Below, piece after piece: positions 8,706 through 17,868 of a stretch of DNA of 64,000 nt; position 1 is the first letter of the stretch, and every line of letters begins with the position of its first letter. The DNA is from a virus. A program made the position numbers and the translations under genes. The stretch lies in the IMG/VR virus record IMGVR_UViG_3300009158_000035, positions 103,755 to 167,754 of that record, one strand, 5' to 3'. The notes beneath the pieces were generated by a model, which saw nothing but the letters and a program-made list of their open reading frames with translations, was not told where the DNA came from and ran no database searches.

Positions 8706-8873
8706 ATGACAAATAAGAACGCATTCATTGACAAGCTTATCTCCGGGGTGACAACCTATGTAAAAGATCTCGCCAAGCAAACCTTGGTCGAGGTGGTAGA
8801 TAAGCAGATTGAGAAAAATCGCCCAAAGCGGAAACCTCAGACACGCAAAAGGATACATCGAGCCAAGAAATGA
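8706..8873 (+). CDS. Small basic protein
   Basis: A 55-residue ORF filling the gap between the Rad50-like gene and the helicase; its TGA overlaps the helicase ATG (ATGA). The N-terminal half is amphipathic (NKNAFIDKLISGVTTYVK) and the C-terminal 20 residues are strongly basic (KRKPQTRKRIHRAKK), suggesting nucleic-acid binding. No family recognised. Confidence 0.6.
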   Translation: MTNKNAFIDKLISGVTTYVKDLAKQTLVEVVDKQIEKNRPKRKPQTRKRIHRAKK

Positions 8874-10333
8874 AAATACAGCTGACTAGATTCGATGGCG
8901 GCTTAAAGATCTCCCCATGTCCTATATATTTGCATCGCTTCCTTAAGTACCATCACAGGGAGATGAAGACGCAGAACTTCAAGCGAGAGACTGTATTCAC
9001 TGAGAAGTTGTTATATGCCTCAGATTCAGAAGGTGCAGCCTATACGCTTGCAGGCTTCTATCAGGATGTGACAAAACTGATACATAAGAATATGGATGTG
9101 GTGGAGATTATGGACTACCGCACACCGATGCCTGAACCTGACTGGACAGCGATCAAACAGATCAAGCTCAGAGACTATCAGATAGAGGCTGCCCTGGATC
9201 TGATATTCAAGGGCAAAGAAGATAGTGGGGTAATCAATGCGACTGGCGGGTTTGGTAAGACACATATTCAAGCCATAACCTATGCCGCATGGAACAAACT
9301 GAACACTATTCTAGCTATTCCTCTAAAGCAGGTGGTGCTGCAGACGTACGAGAAGTTCAAAAAATTCTTCCCGGACAAGCATATTGGTCTGGTTGGAGAT
9401 GGTAATCATGACGTAAGTAACGACATCACCATAACTACATTCAGGTCGTTAGGAAGCTGTGCCCTTGAGAAGTGTCAGATGCTCTTGGTTGACGAGATGC
9501 AGTCTGCTTCCCAAGAATCCTTTCAGAACTGCTTGAAGCAGATGCGTCCCTATAGGATGTTTGGTTACAGCGCCACCACAGAAGGATTGTTTAACAACTC
9601 AGACAAGCTATTGAAAGGGCTGTTCGGTGAAGACTTGATCTACTTCCCTTACGAGGAAGCGCAGGACGCTGGTGCGGTTGTGCCAGGCATGGTATATATG
9701 GTACGCATGCCTGAAAACATGATAGCTGAAAACTACACAAGCATCGAAAGCAAATTCAAGCATAACCTAAAGAAGTGCGAGAAGCGCAACGAGCTGATAG
9801 GTAGAACTTGCGCGCTAATACCTAAGGAATGGCAGACAATTGTGTTTATTGATCATGTGCAGGATCATCTCATACCCATGTTCAAGTATATGCCAACAGA
9901 CACGAGATATCTACACAGGGAAAGCAGCAAGAAGGCGGTCGGTGCTTTCGCGCTAAGTTCTAAGCAGCAGACTAAGACTATCCAAGAATTCAGCAATAAT
10001 GAGTTCCAGATACTTATAGCTAGTGATGCTTTCAGGGCAGGCGTAGACATCCCTAATTGTAGGGTTGTTGTGCAGGCAAGCGGAGGAACCAGCAAAGTGG
10101 AAGTATTGCAGGAAGCCTATAGAGGTAGCCGTATTCTGACACAAGAATATATGGACCTCTATAGTCTCCCTCCGAAAACACATTTCGTGCTTGTAGACTT
10201 CATGGATAACCATGATGCTATGCTCGAAGGTATGGCCAAGAAGCGTATAAAGTATTACGAAGAGCAGGGCTGGACAGTTAAAATCGTAGACAGTCCTCAA
10301 CAGATCGACTGGAACAACTACACGAAAAAATGA
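8870..10333 (+). CDS. Superfamily II DNA helicase (UvsW-like)
   Basis: A 487-residue helicase: Q-motif-like RDYQIEAAL (~102), motif I TGGFGKT (~124), motif Ia region, motif II VDEMQ (~208) in place of DEAH, motif III YSATTE (~236), and C-terminal motifs V-VI SDAFRAGVDIPNC and QEAYRGSRI. Phage UvsW-type helicases remodel replication forks and Holliday structures and unwind R-loops; this role is inferred from fold, size and position between Rad50-like and primase genes. The DEMQ variant of motif II keeps the metal-binding DE pair. Confidence 0.85.
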   Translation: MKIQLTRFDGGLKISPCPIYLHRFLKYHHREMKTQNFKRETVFTEKLLYASDSEGAAYTLAGFYQDVTKLIHKNMDVVEIMDYRTPMPEPDWTAIKQIKLRDYQIEAALDLIFKGKEDSGVINATGGFGKTHIQAITYAAWNKLNTILAIPLKQVVLQTYEKFKKFFPDKHIGLVGDGNHDVSNDITITTFRSLGSCALEKCQMLLVDEMQSASQESFQNCLKQMRPYRMFGYSATTEGLFNNSDKLLKGLFGEDLIYFPYEEAQDAGAVVPGMVYMVRMPENMIAENYTSIESKFKHNLKKCEKRNELIGRTCALIPKEWQTIVFIDHVQDHLIPMFKYMPTDTRYLHRESSKKAVGAFALSSKQQTKTIQEFSNNEFQILIASDAFRAGVDIPNCRVVVQASGGTSKVEVLQEAYRGSRILTQEYMDLYSLPPKTHFVLVDFMDNHDAMLEGMAKKRIKYYEEQGWTVKIVDSPQQIDWNNYTKK

Positions 10334-10608
10334 ACAAGTGTGCCAAAGAAGAGAAAGCAGAAGCCTTGAGGAGAAACCTAGAAAACGTTGAGCATACTAT
10401 GGCCGCTTTGCGTGAGTATTGGGTAGAGAGACCATATCTGAGGCTTGGACAAATTCTAAGCAATGCTTGGAGAGTGCATCCAGATTACAAACGCAACCCA
10501 GAGCCTGAAATAAATGACATATATTATCTCACTGATGGAAAGTTTCGGGAGGGATTACTAGAACTAATCGAAGATGAATCAAAGAGTTCGAGATCTGCTA
10601 AAGACTAA
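10330..10608 (+). CDS. Hypothetical protein
   Basis: Unrecognised 92-residue protein with an N-terminal helix and the pattern RPYLRLGQILSNAWRVHPD followed by NDIYYLTDGKFREGL. Short proteins with an RLGQ..NA...D..Y..D pattern recur in phages and bacteria, without assigned function. It overlaps both neighbours (ATGA with the helicase, 35 bases with the primase). Confidence 0.6.
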   Translation: MNKCAKEEKAEALRRNLENVEHTMAALREYWVERPYLRLGQILSNAWRVHPDYKRNPEPEINDIYYLTDGKFREGLLELIEDESKSSRSAKD

Positions 10609-11494
10609 GTTTGGGAAAGTTAAAGCAGTGTCGGGAGGGGGTTACAGAATCCCCTGCCCCACCTGCGATCCCAAAAACGGCAAAAAAATGAAACGCTATT
10701 TGAGCCCCGGCTGGAGTGAAAGCCGTTGCTTTATATGCGAGGAAACTATACCTATAGCCGAGCTGCTAGGAGAAGGTGTTATATTTGAGCGTGACAATGC
10801 TGACGACAGCCCGGAAGTAGAATATAAGTATGCTAAAATACTGCCGTACAATGAGGCAGTTAAATTGAGCTCTATTGCTGAAAACCGCCCAGTAATGCAG
10901 TTCATGCTCAAAGATCACCTAAGTAATACTGCCTACTACGATAGTCTAGGTATTCGCTACATTCCATCTACAGGAGGAATGAACATTGAGTTCGACAGCG
11001 GGTTCACAGTGAATACCGCAGACAGTTTGTTCTTCCCGATTTTTGGTAAAGATCAGAGCTATGCGGGCTGGCAGCTACGTTTCATACCAGGTACATGGAA
11101 CGGCGACAGGTTTCAATTCATGCGCTATATGCACCTGTTCCCTAAAGGGGATCATATTTTCAACTACCATTTCGCGAGACAGTATAAGGATGTGGTGGTT
11201 GTAGAGGGTGTAAAAAAGGCTTTGAAGCTGGCAAACGCTGTTGCAACACTGGGGAAAGGTATTTCAGCCAATCAAAAACAACTGATCCAAGAATGGCGCA
11301 CAATCACTCTGGTGCTTGACGGCGAAGACAAGACACAGGAGCTGGCTAGAGAAATTCAGCAAGAGTTCAAATCTAACGGTAGGAAATGTGTAAACATCGA
11401 CCTGCGAAAATATGGGTTTGAATCTCCAGACGACACCACTACGGAACAGCTCCAAGAAATCATCAAACAAGAACATGGATATTCAAGAAACTGA
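10574..11494 (+). CDS. DNA primase with zinc-binding and TOPRIM domains
   Basis: A 306-residue protein with a zinc-binding N-terminus (CPTCDPKNGKK and RCFICEE, Cys pairs near 25/28 and 53/56) and a TOPRIM-type C-terminal region: VVVVEGVKKALKLANAVATL (~212) and TLVLDGEDKTQE (~248). It should synthesise RNA primers for the lagging strand. Shorter than DnaG, and without a fused helicase; the DnaB-type helicase is the next-but-one gene, at 12043, so primase and helicase are separate polypeptides here. Confidence 0.8.
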   Translation: MNQRVRDLLKTKFGKVKAVSGGGYRIPCPTCDPKNGKKMKRYLSPGWSESRCFICEETIPIAELLGEGVIFERDNADDSPEVEYKYAKILPYNEAVKLSSIAENRPVMQFMLKDHLSNTAYYDSLGIRYIPSTGGMNIEFDSGFTVNTADSLFFPIFGKDQSYAGWQLRFIPGTWNGDRFQFMRYMHLFPKGDHIFNYHFARQYKDVVVVEGVKKALKLANAVATLGKGISANQKQLIQEWRTITLVLDGEDKTQELAREIQQEFKSNGRKCVNIDLRKYGFESPDDTTTEQLQEIIKQEHGYSRN

Positions 11495-12041
11495 TCCAAG
11501 ACTGATAGAAGACCTAATACATCATTACTCTGAAAAGAAAAGACTGTCGCTGAAAAATTTTAGATACTGCAACAGCACCGCTGAAGACAAGCTGTTCAAG
11601 AACGCAGCGACTCTATGTAAGCAATATGAGTTAGATGCAGGCTCATATGTGCAGATGATGTATGATATGATGGGTGACAAGCGCGAGTTTTTTGCCCCTA
11701 TGCATTTGCAGGGACCGAAAGCCATACATCTTCTAGAGAACAGGAAAAAAGAACCCAGTACTTATGTAGTGGAAATAACCAATGCCACTATAAAACCTGA
11801 AGATATATGGAATCAGCAAAAATCCCTGGCGATGATCTATATCAGAAATGGAGAAGATTCTGGTGCAGTGCTGATGAACTCTAGCTTGAAGTTTTTCGCA
11901 TGGTTCAGAATTTTATCTACGCCTGACAGGTATGAGCCCGTGATAGCTAAATATAAGCATATTGCTAGGGAAGAGCTGACATCGGAAATTATAGATTTCG
12001 CAAAAAGAAGAGGGATGGATATAGATAGAATACTCGGCTAA
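11475..12041 (+). CDS. Hypothetical protein between primase and helicase
   Basis: Unrecognised 188-residue protein. ATG 11475 is preferred over 11412 because it leaves a short overlap with the primase. The sequence is mostly helical, basic near the start (EKKRLSLKNFRY) and ends RRGMDIDRILG. Position between primase and replicative helicase would suit a helicase loader or helicase-primase partner, but nothing in the sequence proves this. Confidence 0.65.
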   Translation: MDIQETDPRLIEDLIHHYSEKKRLSLKNFRYCNSTAEDKLFKNAATLCKQYELDAGSYVQMMYDMMGDKREFFAPMHLQGPKAIHLLENRKKEPSTYVVEITNATIKPEDIWNQQKSLAMIYIRNGEDSGAVLMNSSLKFFAWFRILSTPDRYEPVIAKYKHIAREELTSEIIDFAKRRGMDIDRILG

Positions 12042-12042
12042 T

Positions 12043-13458
12043 ATGGAAAAATACAACGAAGCAGAATATATTGAGCTGGTTATAAAATGCCTGTATAGGG
12101 ATCGAAGCGTGATGCTGAAGGCTATAGATCTCAAGGTCGTACCTGAGGATTTCGGTACACTTAATATCTACAACGCTTTTGTAGCTGCAGCTATGAAGAT
12201 AGGCTATGCACCTATCAATCCTCAGGTATGTTTACTTGAGGTAAAACCGGAGTTATCTAAACGAGGAAGCGGCATTTCTGATATGTCGCAAGTACTAGGG
12301 TTCTGGGAATACCTATATGACGATGCTGTACCATTGGGTGCAGAGTATGTCTTAAAAAACCTACCAGACTTTATAGCGTTCAGAAGGTTCCAAACTCTAA
12401 AAATAGATAAAGCCAATAACCCTAGGGAGCTGGTTAGTGCAGCTTCGAAGCTGGTAAACGATCTAGACCTTAAAAATTCTGCGGAAGGTATCAAAGAGTA
12501 CTGCCCTCTGCAGGAATTGGTTTTCGTAGAGCATCGAGAAACCATGGGTACAGGTTTTGGCATGGTTGACGCTGTTGCTCAAGGGCTAGGATACCAGGAA
12601 TACGGGATAATTCTAGGACACTCAGGCAGCGGCAAAACAGCCATGGGCACATATAGTGCAATACAAAACGCCAGACAGAAAAGAAATGTGCTGTATCTGA
12701 GTATCGAGGAGCCTGCGGTAAACATCTGCAACCGCATATATAGCAACCTGTATCGAATACCGTATACCTCTCTACATAGAGGCTGCACTTTCGCGCAACA
12801 AGATCTTAGGACAGCTCATGCAAACAGAACAGAAGACGATAAACTGGCTGCTGAACATTTAAAAGTGCATGATTTACGTAGTGCTGCACCAGTCACAGCA
12901 CAATATATAGCCAATTATCTTGATCAGCTTTACGAGGAAAAAGGCTGGCATCCAGACCTGGTATATATTGATCAGATGGACTATCTCACCACATCTGCTA
13001 AGTTTGATGCAGACTGGCAAAGATATAGTAAAGTAGCCTTTGAGGTGGATGATTTATCGAACCATTTGATAGGTGGTAAACATATGTTCAGTGTGTGGTT
13101 GCTTCATCAGGCAGGGGGAAAGATGAAGAGGTCGTTCAGTAACGACGAGATCAGTGGCTTCAAAGGCATTCTGCGTCCTGCAGATATGGTTTTGGCTATA
13201 GGTCGCGACAGTCCTCAGGACAGTATAGTCAGTATATTCTCCATAAAATCCCGACACGCAAAAAACTTCCGTCTCGACTATCTAGCAGAGCTGGAATTTA
13301 TGAATTTTGAGTATCAGGAAAAAGGAGCCGAAGCCCGCTCAAAAGAGGAAACTGCGGACAAGAAACAAAAGATGGGTAAAAGCAATTTTGAAAATATCCC
13401 AGCTAAAAACACGGATTTCCTACCTTCCCCGGGTACAGGATTCCATTCACTAGTATAG
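12043..13458 (+). CDS. DnaB-type replicative helicase
   Basis: A 471-residue protein with an N-terminal helical domain (about 1-150) and a RecA-fold ATPase: Walker A GHSGSGKTA (~193), YLSIEEP (~218, the DnaB E-containing strand), Walker B PDLVYIDQMDYL (~305) and LLHQAGGKMKR (~354). This is the hexameric fork helicase layout of phage gp41/DnaB proteins. The C-terminal 40 residues are charged and probably flexible, as in helicases that bind a polymerase or loader. Confidence 0.88.
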   Translation: MEKYNEAEYIELVIKCLYRDRSVMLKAIDLKVVPEDFGTLNIYNAFVAAAMKIGYAPINPQVCLLEVKPELSKRGSGISDMSQVLGFWEYLYDDAVPLGAEYVLKNLPDFIAFRRFQTLKIDKANNPRELVSAASKLVNDLDLKNSAEGIKEYCPLQELVFVEHRETMGTGFGMVDAVAQGLGYQEYGIILGHSGSGKTAMGTYSAIQNARQKRNVLYLSIEEPAVNICNRIYSNLYRIPYTSLHRGCTFAQQDLRTAHANRTEDDKLAAEHLKVHDLRSAAPVTAQYIANYLDQLYEEKGWHPDLVYIDQMDYLTTSAKFDADWQRYSKVAFEVDDLSNHLIGGKHMFSVWLLHQAGGKMKRSFSNDEISGFKGILRPADMVLAIGRDSPQDSIVSIFSIKSRHAKNFRLDYLAELEFMNFEYQEKGAEARSKEETADKKQKMGKSNFENIPAKNTDFLPSPGTGFHSLV

Positions 13459-13460
13459 AT

Positions 13461-13931
13461 ATGAAAAATGTATATCGTTCGTTCATTGTACCGCCAGGAA
13501 AATACTGGCTGACTGATCCGTGCTATGTAATCACTGATAGTGCTGATTGGTCTGCTTATTTACAGGCATGTGCGCTAGAAAGCGAAGAATATAAATCGCT
13601 AGGCGCACAGGAAACGACTACAGCGTTAGACTGTACACTCAATGGACATTACACAGCGCTGCCTAACGGAATGAAAGTATTATCGTTCTCTACACATTGT
13701 GGAGATGGCGGCTATACAGATCAACTGGGCGGTAATTATACTGTAGACTCAGGACTATTAGGTCTTGTACCTCACGAATACGCTCCAGAAGCAGATATAG
13801 CTAATGTTGGGCGTTTAGTAGATTTCCCTGAAGAGACATTGTGCTTTACTCGGGATGGAATACTAACCTTCGGAAACTATATCATAGACACTGTCGCAGG
13901 ATGTCTCTCCTTCGACGGTATGGAAACTTAA
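13461..13931 (+). CDS. Conserved phage protein of unknown function
   Basis: A 156-residue protein with PPGKYWLTDPCYVI (11-24), THCGDGGYTDQLGGNYTVDSG (~74) and GLVPHEY. The G.YW..DPCYV start and GDG.Y.D...Y.VDSG middle are a recurring pattern in phage and bacterial proteins of unknown role, probably beta-rich. It sits between helicase and polymerase with 2- and 1-base spacers. Confidence 0.6.
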   Translation: MKNVYRSFIVPPGKYWLTDPCYVITDSADWSAYLQACALESEEYKSLGAQETTTALDCTLNGHYTALPNGMKVLSFSTHCGDGGYTDQLGGNYTVDSGLLGLVPHEYAPEADIANVGRLVDFPEETLCFTRDGILTFGNYIIDTVAGCLSFDGMET

Positions 13932-13932
13932 T

Positions 13933-16626
13933 ATGGCTATTAAAGTAAAGATAGAAACACCCGTAGCTGAAGGCTGCTCACCAGAGCTTCTGATAGTGTT
14001 CAGTCATCCTAATAAGGACGACCTGGAAGCCAGAGCTTTTGGTAAGAAAGGCTTTGCTGCCGATGAAGTGCACAATGCACTGAATGCCGCAGGTATTCCG
14101 TTAGAAAATGTACATTTCACAGGCATGGTCAAGCACGGCATAGGTAGCAAGAGTAAGCCTTCTGCAGAAGACATTGAGGAATGGCGCGAGGAGCTGGATA
14201 GAGAGATTGAGGCAATTAAACCAAAACTCATTATTCCTCTAGGTGCAGAAGTCTTCAAGCGTATCATGCGCTCTAATATAAAGATGGGAGACTATATTGG
14301 AGAAGTTACCGACACCCCGTACGGCAAAGTGCTAGCTAACTATGCGCCTGGTATGCTGGTGGCGATGGACCCTACAAAACGTCCTGAGTTCAGAGAGAAC
14401 TTTCTCCTCGCAAAACGGGTACTGGATAACAACCTGAAATACGAGGAGTATAAGTATATCATTGTCGATGACCCTGCTGAAAATACTAGAATATTGCAGC
14501 AGTACATAGATAAGGGAATGCTTACTGTAGGTTATGACGCTGAGTGGTTCGGTAGCAAATTCACTGATGATGAAGTAATGTACGAGTTTCAGTACTGCTG
14601 TCAGAAAGATTTGGCGATAGTATTGAATATCAGCAAGGACGGAGTCACAGAGAATAGAGAGCTTCTAGACACCATGAAGCTTCTGCTAGAGCATCCTGAT
14701 GCAAAGAGACTGGGCTGGAATATCCGTGCTGACGACCTTAGGTTGCGACACAGAGGGTTCAAACTTCCTGACGAAACGCTGGCCTTCGACGGCATGAAGG
14801 CTGTAGCGTTTTTTGATAGTCGTCTGAGTAAAGGATTGGAGACAGGTATCAAGATGTTTACAGACTACCCTCCGTACTACACAGCGCTAAACAGGAAAAT
14901 GAAGGAACATAAACTAGCCAAGAGTGAGTTGGCCAAGATGAAGTTCCTGGAGCCCGAGATCTACTACTACTATTGCGCTGGTGACGCTGTGAGTCACCGA
15001 GAAGCGTGTCTTAGAATGATGCGTCAGTTCCCCGAACACCTGAAGTCCGTATACTACGATATTTATCTGCCGCTAACCCATTACTTCACAGACATGGAGT
15101 TGACAGGTATAGCTGTAGATAAAAATGTGCTGAACGATATCACAGAGAAGTACAGCGTCAAATACGAGGAGCTAAAGAAGACGCTGGTAGACTATCTGAA
15201 AGACAGGTTCAATGTTGAGGACTTTAATCCGAATAGTTCTGCACAGAAGAAACACCTGCTGTTTGAGGTCTTAAATGTGGAGCCTGCCTATTATACAAAG
15301 GCAGGTAAAAGTCCAAAAAGCAAGGCCTGGTACGACAACCAAAAGCCTCAAACACAACAGATGTATGCTCCAAGCACAAACAGCAAAAGTTTGGCCACTA
15401 TTAAGTTCCAGTTAGAGGAGCTACTAGATAAAGAGCCTGACTATGAGCCTGTTCAGGCAGTATATAAAGCTATTGAGTTGTTACTCAGTGTGGGTCGACT
15501 AGGGGTTTTCGCCACAAAGTTCCTCAGCAGGAAAGGTGTGGTATTAGACACTGATAGTGACCTTGACGAGGACATGGATGAGCCGTTAAAGCAGAGCTAT
15601 TGGGCGGCCATATGTAATGACGGTAAAGTACATGCAAGCTTCTTTGAATGCTTGAAGAACTTCAGGGCGAGTAGCAGTCCTAATGTACAAAATCCTGCCT
15701 CGAAAGTGTTGGCCTATATTCCAGATATTTTCATACCTGGATATGGAAAACTCAATAGTGACGAACAGAAAAAGCTGGAGCATAAACTACCGAAGAACAT
15801 CAGGAACATATTCTGCACAGGTAGTCCAGACTATCATTGGTGTGAGCTTGACGTCGCCGGGGCAGACTTGGCGATTATGGCGTTTCTGAGTCAGGATGAA
15901 GATTTCATCCATGACATTAGAGCAGGCAACTTCCATCAGACCAAGATGCGAGAATACTTTAACGATCACACTCTCACTAAAAAAGACGTGAGTAAGTATG
16001 TTATCGCGAAAAGTATTACTTTCAGGGTGTCCTATACTGCCGGTTTGAAGTTTGCCGCCATGCCTATCCAGGCTGATATCTATGCAGAGAACGGTCTACA
16101 TGTAGGTCTGGCTACACTAGAGTATGCATTGGAAACCTGGGGCAGATATAAGAGGTATATGCAATATCGTGATAGATGCACGAATGAAGTAAAAAACAAT
16201 CAGCGTATCACGAATGCTAGAGGGCTTGTATTGAACTATGAGTCCACTGATAACTTCGGTATCCTTGCAGGATGGATGAATGAGAGCCTGGCTTTCCCTG
16301 TAGCTAGTGAACTTGCCTGGTTCATGTGGGAGGCTTCGGTAAATCTGAAAAACGTCCTTAAAAAGGAAGGACTGTGGATGAAGTATATCTACCCGATAAA
16401 TACTGTACATGATGCAGGCTATTGGGCAGTACACAAAGACCTGTGCAAAGATAATTATATCCAGGAAGTCCTGAAGCATGTCTTCTGTCACCAGACAAAG
16501 CTGGCTACAGGCGATAACGTAGGCTGTGAGCTAGCTATTATGGATCGTTGGAAGGGTAAGGAAAAAGTGTTCGAAAAAGAAACTGCCTGGAACTTTGAAA
16601 AGAGTACCTGGGAGTGGAAAGCTTGA
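13933..16626 (+). CDS. Family A DNA polymerase with N-terminal UDG-like domain
   Basis: An 897-residue polymerase in three parts. Residues 1-165 resemble a uracil-DNA glycosylase fold (IVFSHPNKDD, NVHFTGMVKHG, PKLIIPLGAEVFKRI) but lack the iron-sulphur cysteines of family 4 enzymes, so glycosylase activity is doubtful. Residues 195-365 are a 3'-5' exonuclease with YDAEW (D202, E204), LGWNIRADD and YCAGD. The rest is the polymerase: motif A LDVAGADLAI, motif B KYVIAKSITFRVSY and motif C TVHDAGYW. Motif C lacks the common Glu after VHD. It is the likely replicative enzyme; a UDG-like N-terminus is known from SPO1-type phage polymerases. Confidence 0.9.
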   Translation: MAIKVKIETPVAEGCSPELLIVFSHPNKDDLEARAFGKKGFAADEVHNALNAAGIPLENVHFTGMVKHGIGSKSKPSAEDIEEWREELDREIEAIKPKLIIPLGAEVFKRIMRSNIKMGDYIGEVTDTPYGKVLANYAPGMLVAMDPTKRPEFRENFLLAKRVLDNNLKYEEYKYIIVDDPAENTRILQQYIDKGMLTVGYDAEWFGSKFTDDEVMYEFQYCCQKDLAIVLNISKDGVTENRELLDTMKLLLEHPDAKRLGWNIRADDLRLRHRGFKLPDETLAFDGMKAVAFFDSRLSKGLETGIKMFTDYPPYYTALNRKMKEHKLAKSELAKMKFLEPEIYYYYCAGDAVSHREACLRMMRQFPEHLKSVYYDIYLPLTHYFTDMELTGIAVDKNVLNDITEKYSVKYEELKKTLVDYLKDRFNVEDFNPNSSAQKKHLLFEVLNVEPAYYTKAGKSPKSKAWYDNQKPQTQQMYAPSTNSKSLATIKFQLEELLDKEPDYEPVQAVYKAIELLLSVGRLGVFATKFLSRKGVVLDTDSDLDEDMDEPLKQSYWAAICNDGKVHASFFECLKNFRASSSPNVQNPASKVLAYIPDIFIPGYGKLNSDEQKKLEHKLPKNIRNIFCTGSPDYHWCELDVAGADLAIMAFLSQDEDFIHDIRAGNFHQTKMREYFNDHTLTKKDVSKYVIAKSITFRVSYTAGLKFAAMPIQADIYAENGLHVGLATLEYALETWGRYKRYMQYRDRCTNEVKNNQRITNARGLVLNYESTDNFGILAGWMNESLAFPVASELAWFMWEASVNLKNVLKKEGLWMKYIYPINTVHDAGYWAVHKDLCKDNYIQEVLKHVFCHQTKLATGDNVGCELAIMDRWKGKEKVFEKETAWNFEKSTWEWKA

Positions 16627-16627
16627 T

Positions 16628-17350
16628 ATGAATAAATGTCCAAGCTTTAAGCTGACTAATAACAGCAAAGTCAGATTTTTCGACAAACATAACAATACGT
16701 TCAGTATATCTCAAGGTAGGGTAGAAGATGGTGGTACATGTGTACATGCCACGGAAGCCTGCCTGAAGGTATGCTATGATGCTACGCTGCGTAGGATATA
16801 TAAGCACTACAAAGCTAACGAGGACTATAACAAAGACCTTGTATGGGAGAAGCCCGTAGCGGAACAGATTGAAGTGATCAACAATAGTGTCAAAAAATGG
16901 TACTATGATACTGGGCATATACAGCCTTACTTCCGAATACATACAGGCGGAGAATTCTTTAACGAGAACTACGTCAACGCCTGGAAGACAGTCATCGATG
17001 CTTTTCAGCAGATACATTTTTGGGTATACACCCGAAGCCTTTTCGCCGTACCTATACTTGCAGGAACCAGAAACCTGACATTGTTATTGAGTTGCGACGA
17101 AGACAATAAAGATGAAGTACTTAAAACATACGACGTCTTTAAAACCCATCCAAACATATCTGTTGCATGGATGGGTGATAATGTCCCTCCGCTGTTTCCT
17201 AGGGATAGATCGTTACTGGTCTGTCCTGAAGTAACCGGAAAGACAAAAAATATAGACAAACAGGGAGCATGCTCAAGATGCCGAGCTTGCATTGACCGGC
17301 CTTTAAAATCCGGCAATATCCGCCACATACAGTTTCCTATTCATAGGTAA
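16628..17350 (+). CDS. GP88-family Cys-rich protein
   Basis: A 240-residue protein with an N-terminal Cys cluster GTCVHATEACLKVCYD, a middle stretch FRIHTGGEFFNENYVNAW and HFWVYTRS, and a C-terminal CSRCRACI. This agrees with the actinophage gene-product-88 family: three clustered Cys, an RxH..GEFF motif and further Cys. The Cys arrangement suggests an iron-sulphur cluster; a radical-SAM-like chemistry has been proposed for similar layouts but is not shown. ATG 16628 is chosen; upstream residues overlap the polymerase. Confidence 0.6.
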   Translation: MNKCPSFKLTNNSKVRFFDKHNNTFSISQGRVEDGGTCVHATEACLKVCYDATLRRIYKHYKANEDYNKDLVWEKPVAEQIEVINNSVKKWYYDTGHIQPYFRIHTGGEFFNENYVNAWKTVIDAFQQIHFWVYTRSLFAVPILAGTRNLTLLLSCDEDNKDEVLKTYDVFKTHPNISVAWMGDNVPPLFPRDRSLLVCPEVTGKTKNIDKQGACSRCRACIDRPLKSGNIRHIQFPIHR

Positions 17351-17372
17351 TTGTATCCCCAGAACAAAACAA

Positions 17373-17402
17373 TCGACCAGGCGGCTCATTAAGAGCTATA
17401 AT
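17373..17402 (+). promoter_or_regulatory. Sigma70-type promoter
   Basis: TCGACC (-35-like, 4/6 match to TTGACA), 18-base spacer, TATAAT at 17397-17402. Transcription would start near 17409 and give a 37-base A/C-rich leader before ATG 17446, which explains that start choice. Confidence 0.55.
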
Positions 17403-17445
17403 GGTCACAGCAAAGCAGTCAGTTAACCACAAACACAATAATAGT

Positions 17446-17802
17446 ATGACCACATCAAACAACTCCTCCATCGAAAACCTCAACGTCGCTCTTGAAAACC
17501 TGCAAGCTGTGACTGCAGCCATTGTTGCAGCTCCTGCGAAGTACAAGATTGAGATCGCTGATCGGACAGGTCACAGCACTGTCGCAGATCTGAGCCTTGA
17601 ACAGGCCACCGAGAACATTCTCGAGAATGCAGAAAAGAAAGCTCGTTGGGTGTTCATCAATGGTGAGAAAATTGAATTCACTGGAGGCAATTTCCGCAGC
17701 CAGGAAAACGTGCAGAAGCTGCAAGCCAAACTTCAGGCAATGCATGACCCCGCAGTCTTGCTGACAGGCATGCTCGTCGGCGGTCTGGGTATCGCTGAAT
17801 AA
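17446..17802 (+). CDS. Small protein with own promoter; possible beta-grasp fold
   Basis: A 118-residue protein, unrecognised by sequence. Predicted layout: helix (6-25), strand YKIEIADRTG (~32-41), strand HSTVADLS, helix LEQATENILENAEKKA, strand RWVFINGEKIEF (~67-78), then a helix and a hydrophobic end LLTGMLVGGLGIAE. Strand-strand-helix-strand with a late Gly-Gly is reminiscent of ubiquitin-like proteins, and the gene lies upstream of a JAMM protease and E1-type enzyme. That link is inference. Own promoter upstream, strong terminator downstream and an A/C-rich leader suggest high expression. ATG 17401 would start inside the promoter and is rejected. Confidence 0.55.
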   Translation: MTTSNNSSIENLNVALENLQAVTAAIVAAPAKYKIEIADRTGHSTVADLSLEQATENILENAEKKARWVFINGEKIEFTGGNFRSQENVQKLQAKLQAMHDPAVLLTGMLVGGLGIAE

Positions 17803-17827
17803 GCTTTACTTCCACCTGAATCTACAG

Positions 17828-17864
17828 CCCCCTGGCACCATGCGTGTCAGGGGGTTTTATTTTA
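17828..17864 (+). terminator. Strong intrinsic terminator
   Basis: Eleven-base stem from CCCCCTGGCAC to GTGTCAGGGGG (one G-T pair), five-base loop, followed by TTTTATTTTA. It isolates the 17446 gene from the next operon. Confidence 0.85.
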
Positions 17865-17868
17865 TACA
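17863..17868 (+). promoter_or_regulatory. Possible -10 element of the 17.9 kb operon
   Basis: TATACA directly behind the terminator and 18 bases before ATG 17887. The same terminator-TATACA-ATG spacing recurs at 34796. No clear -35. Confidence 0.35.
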
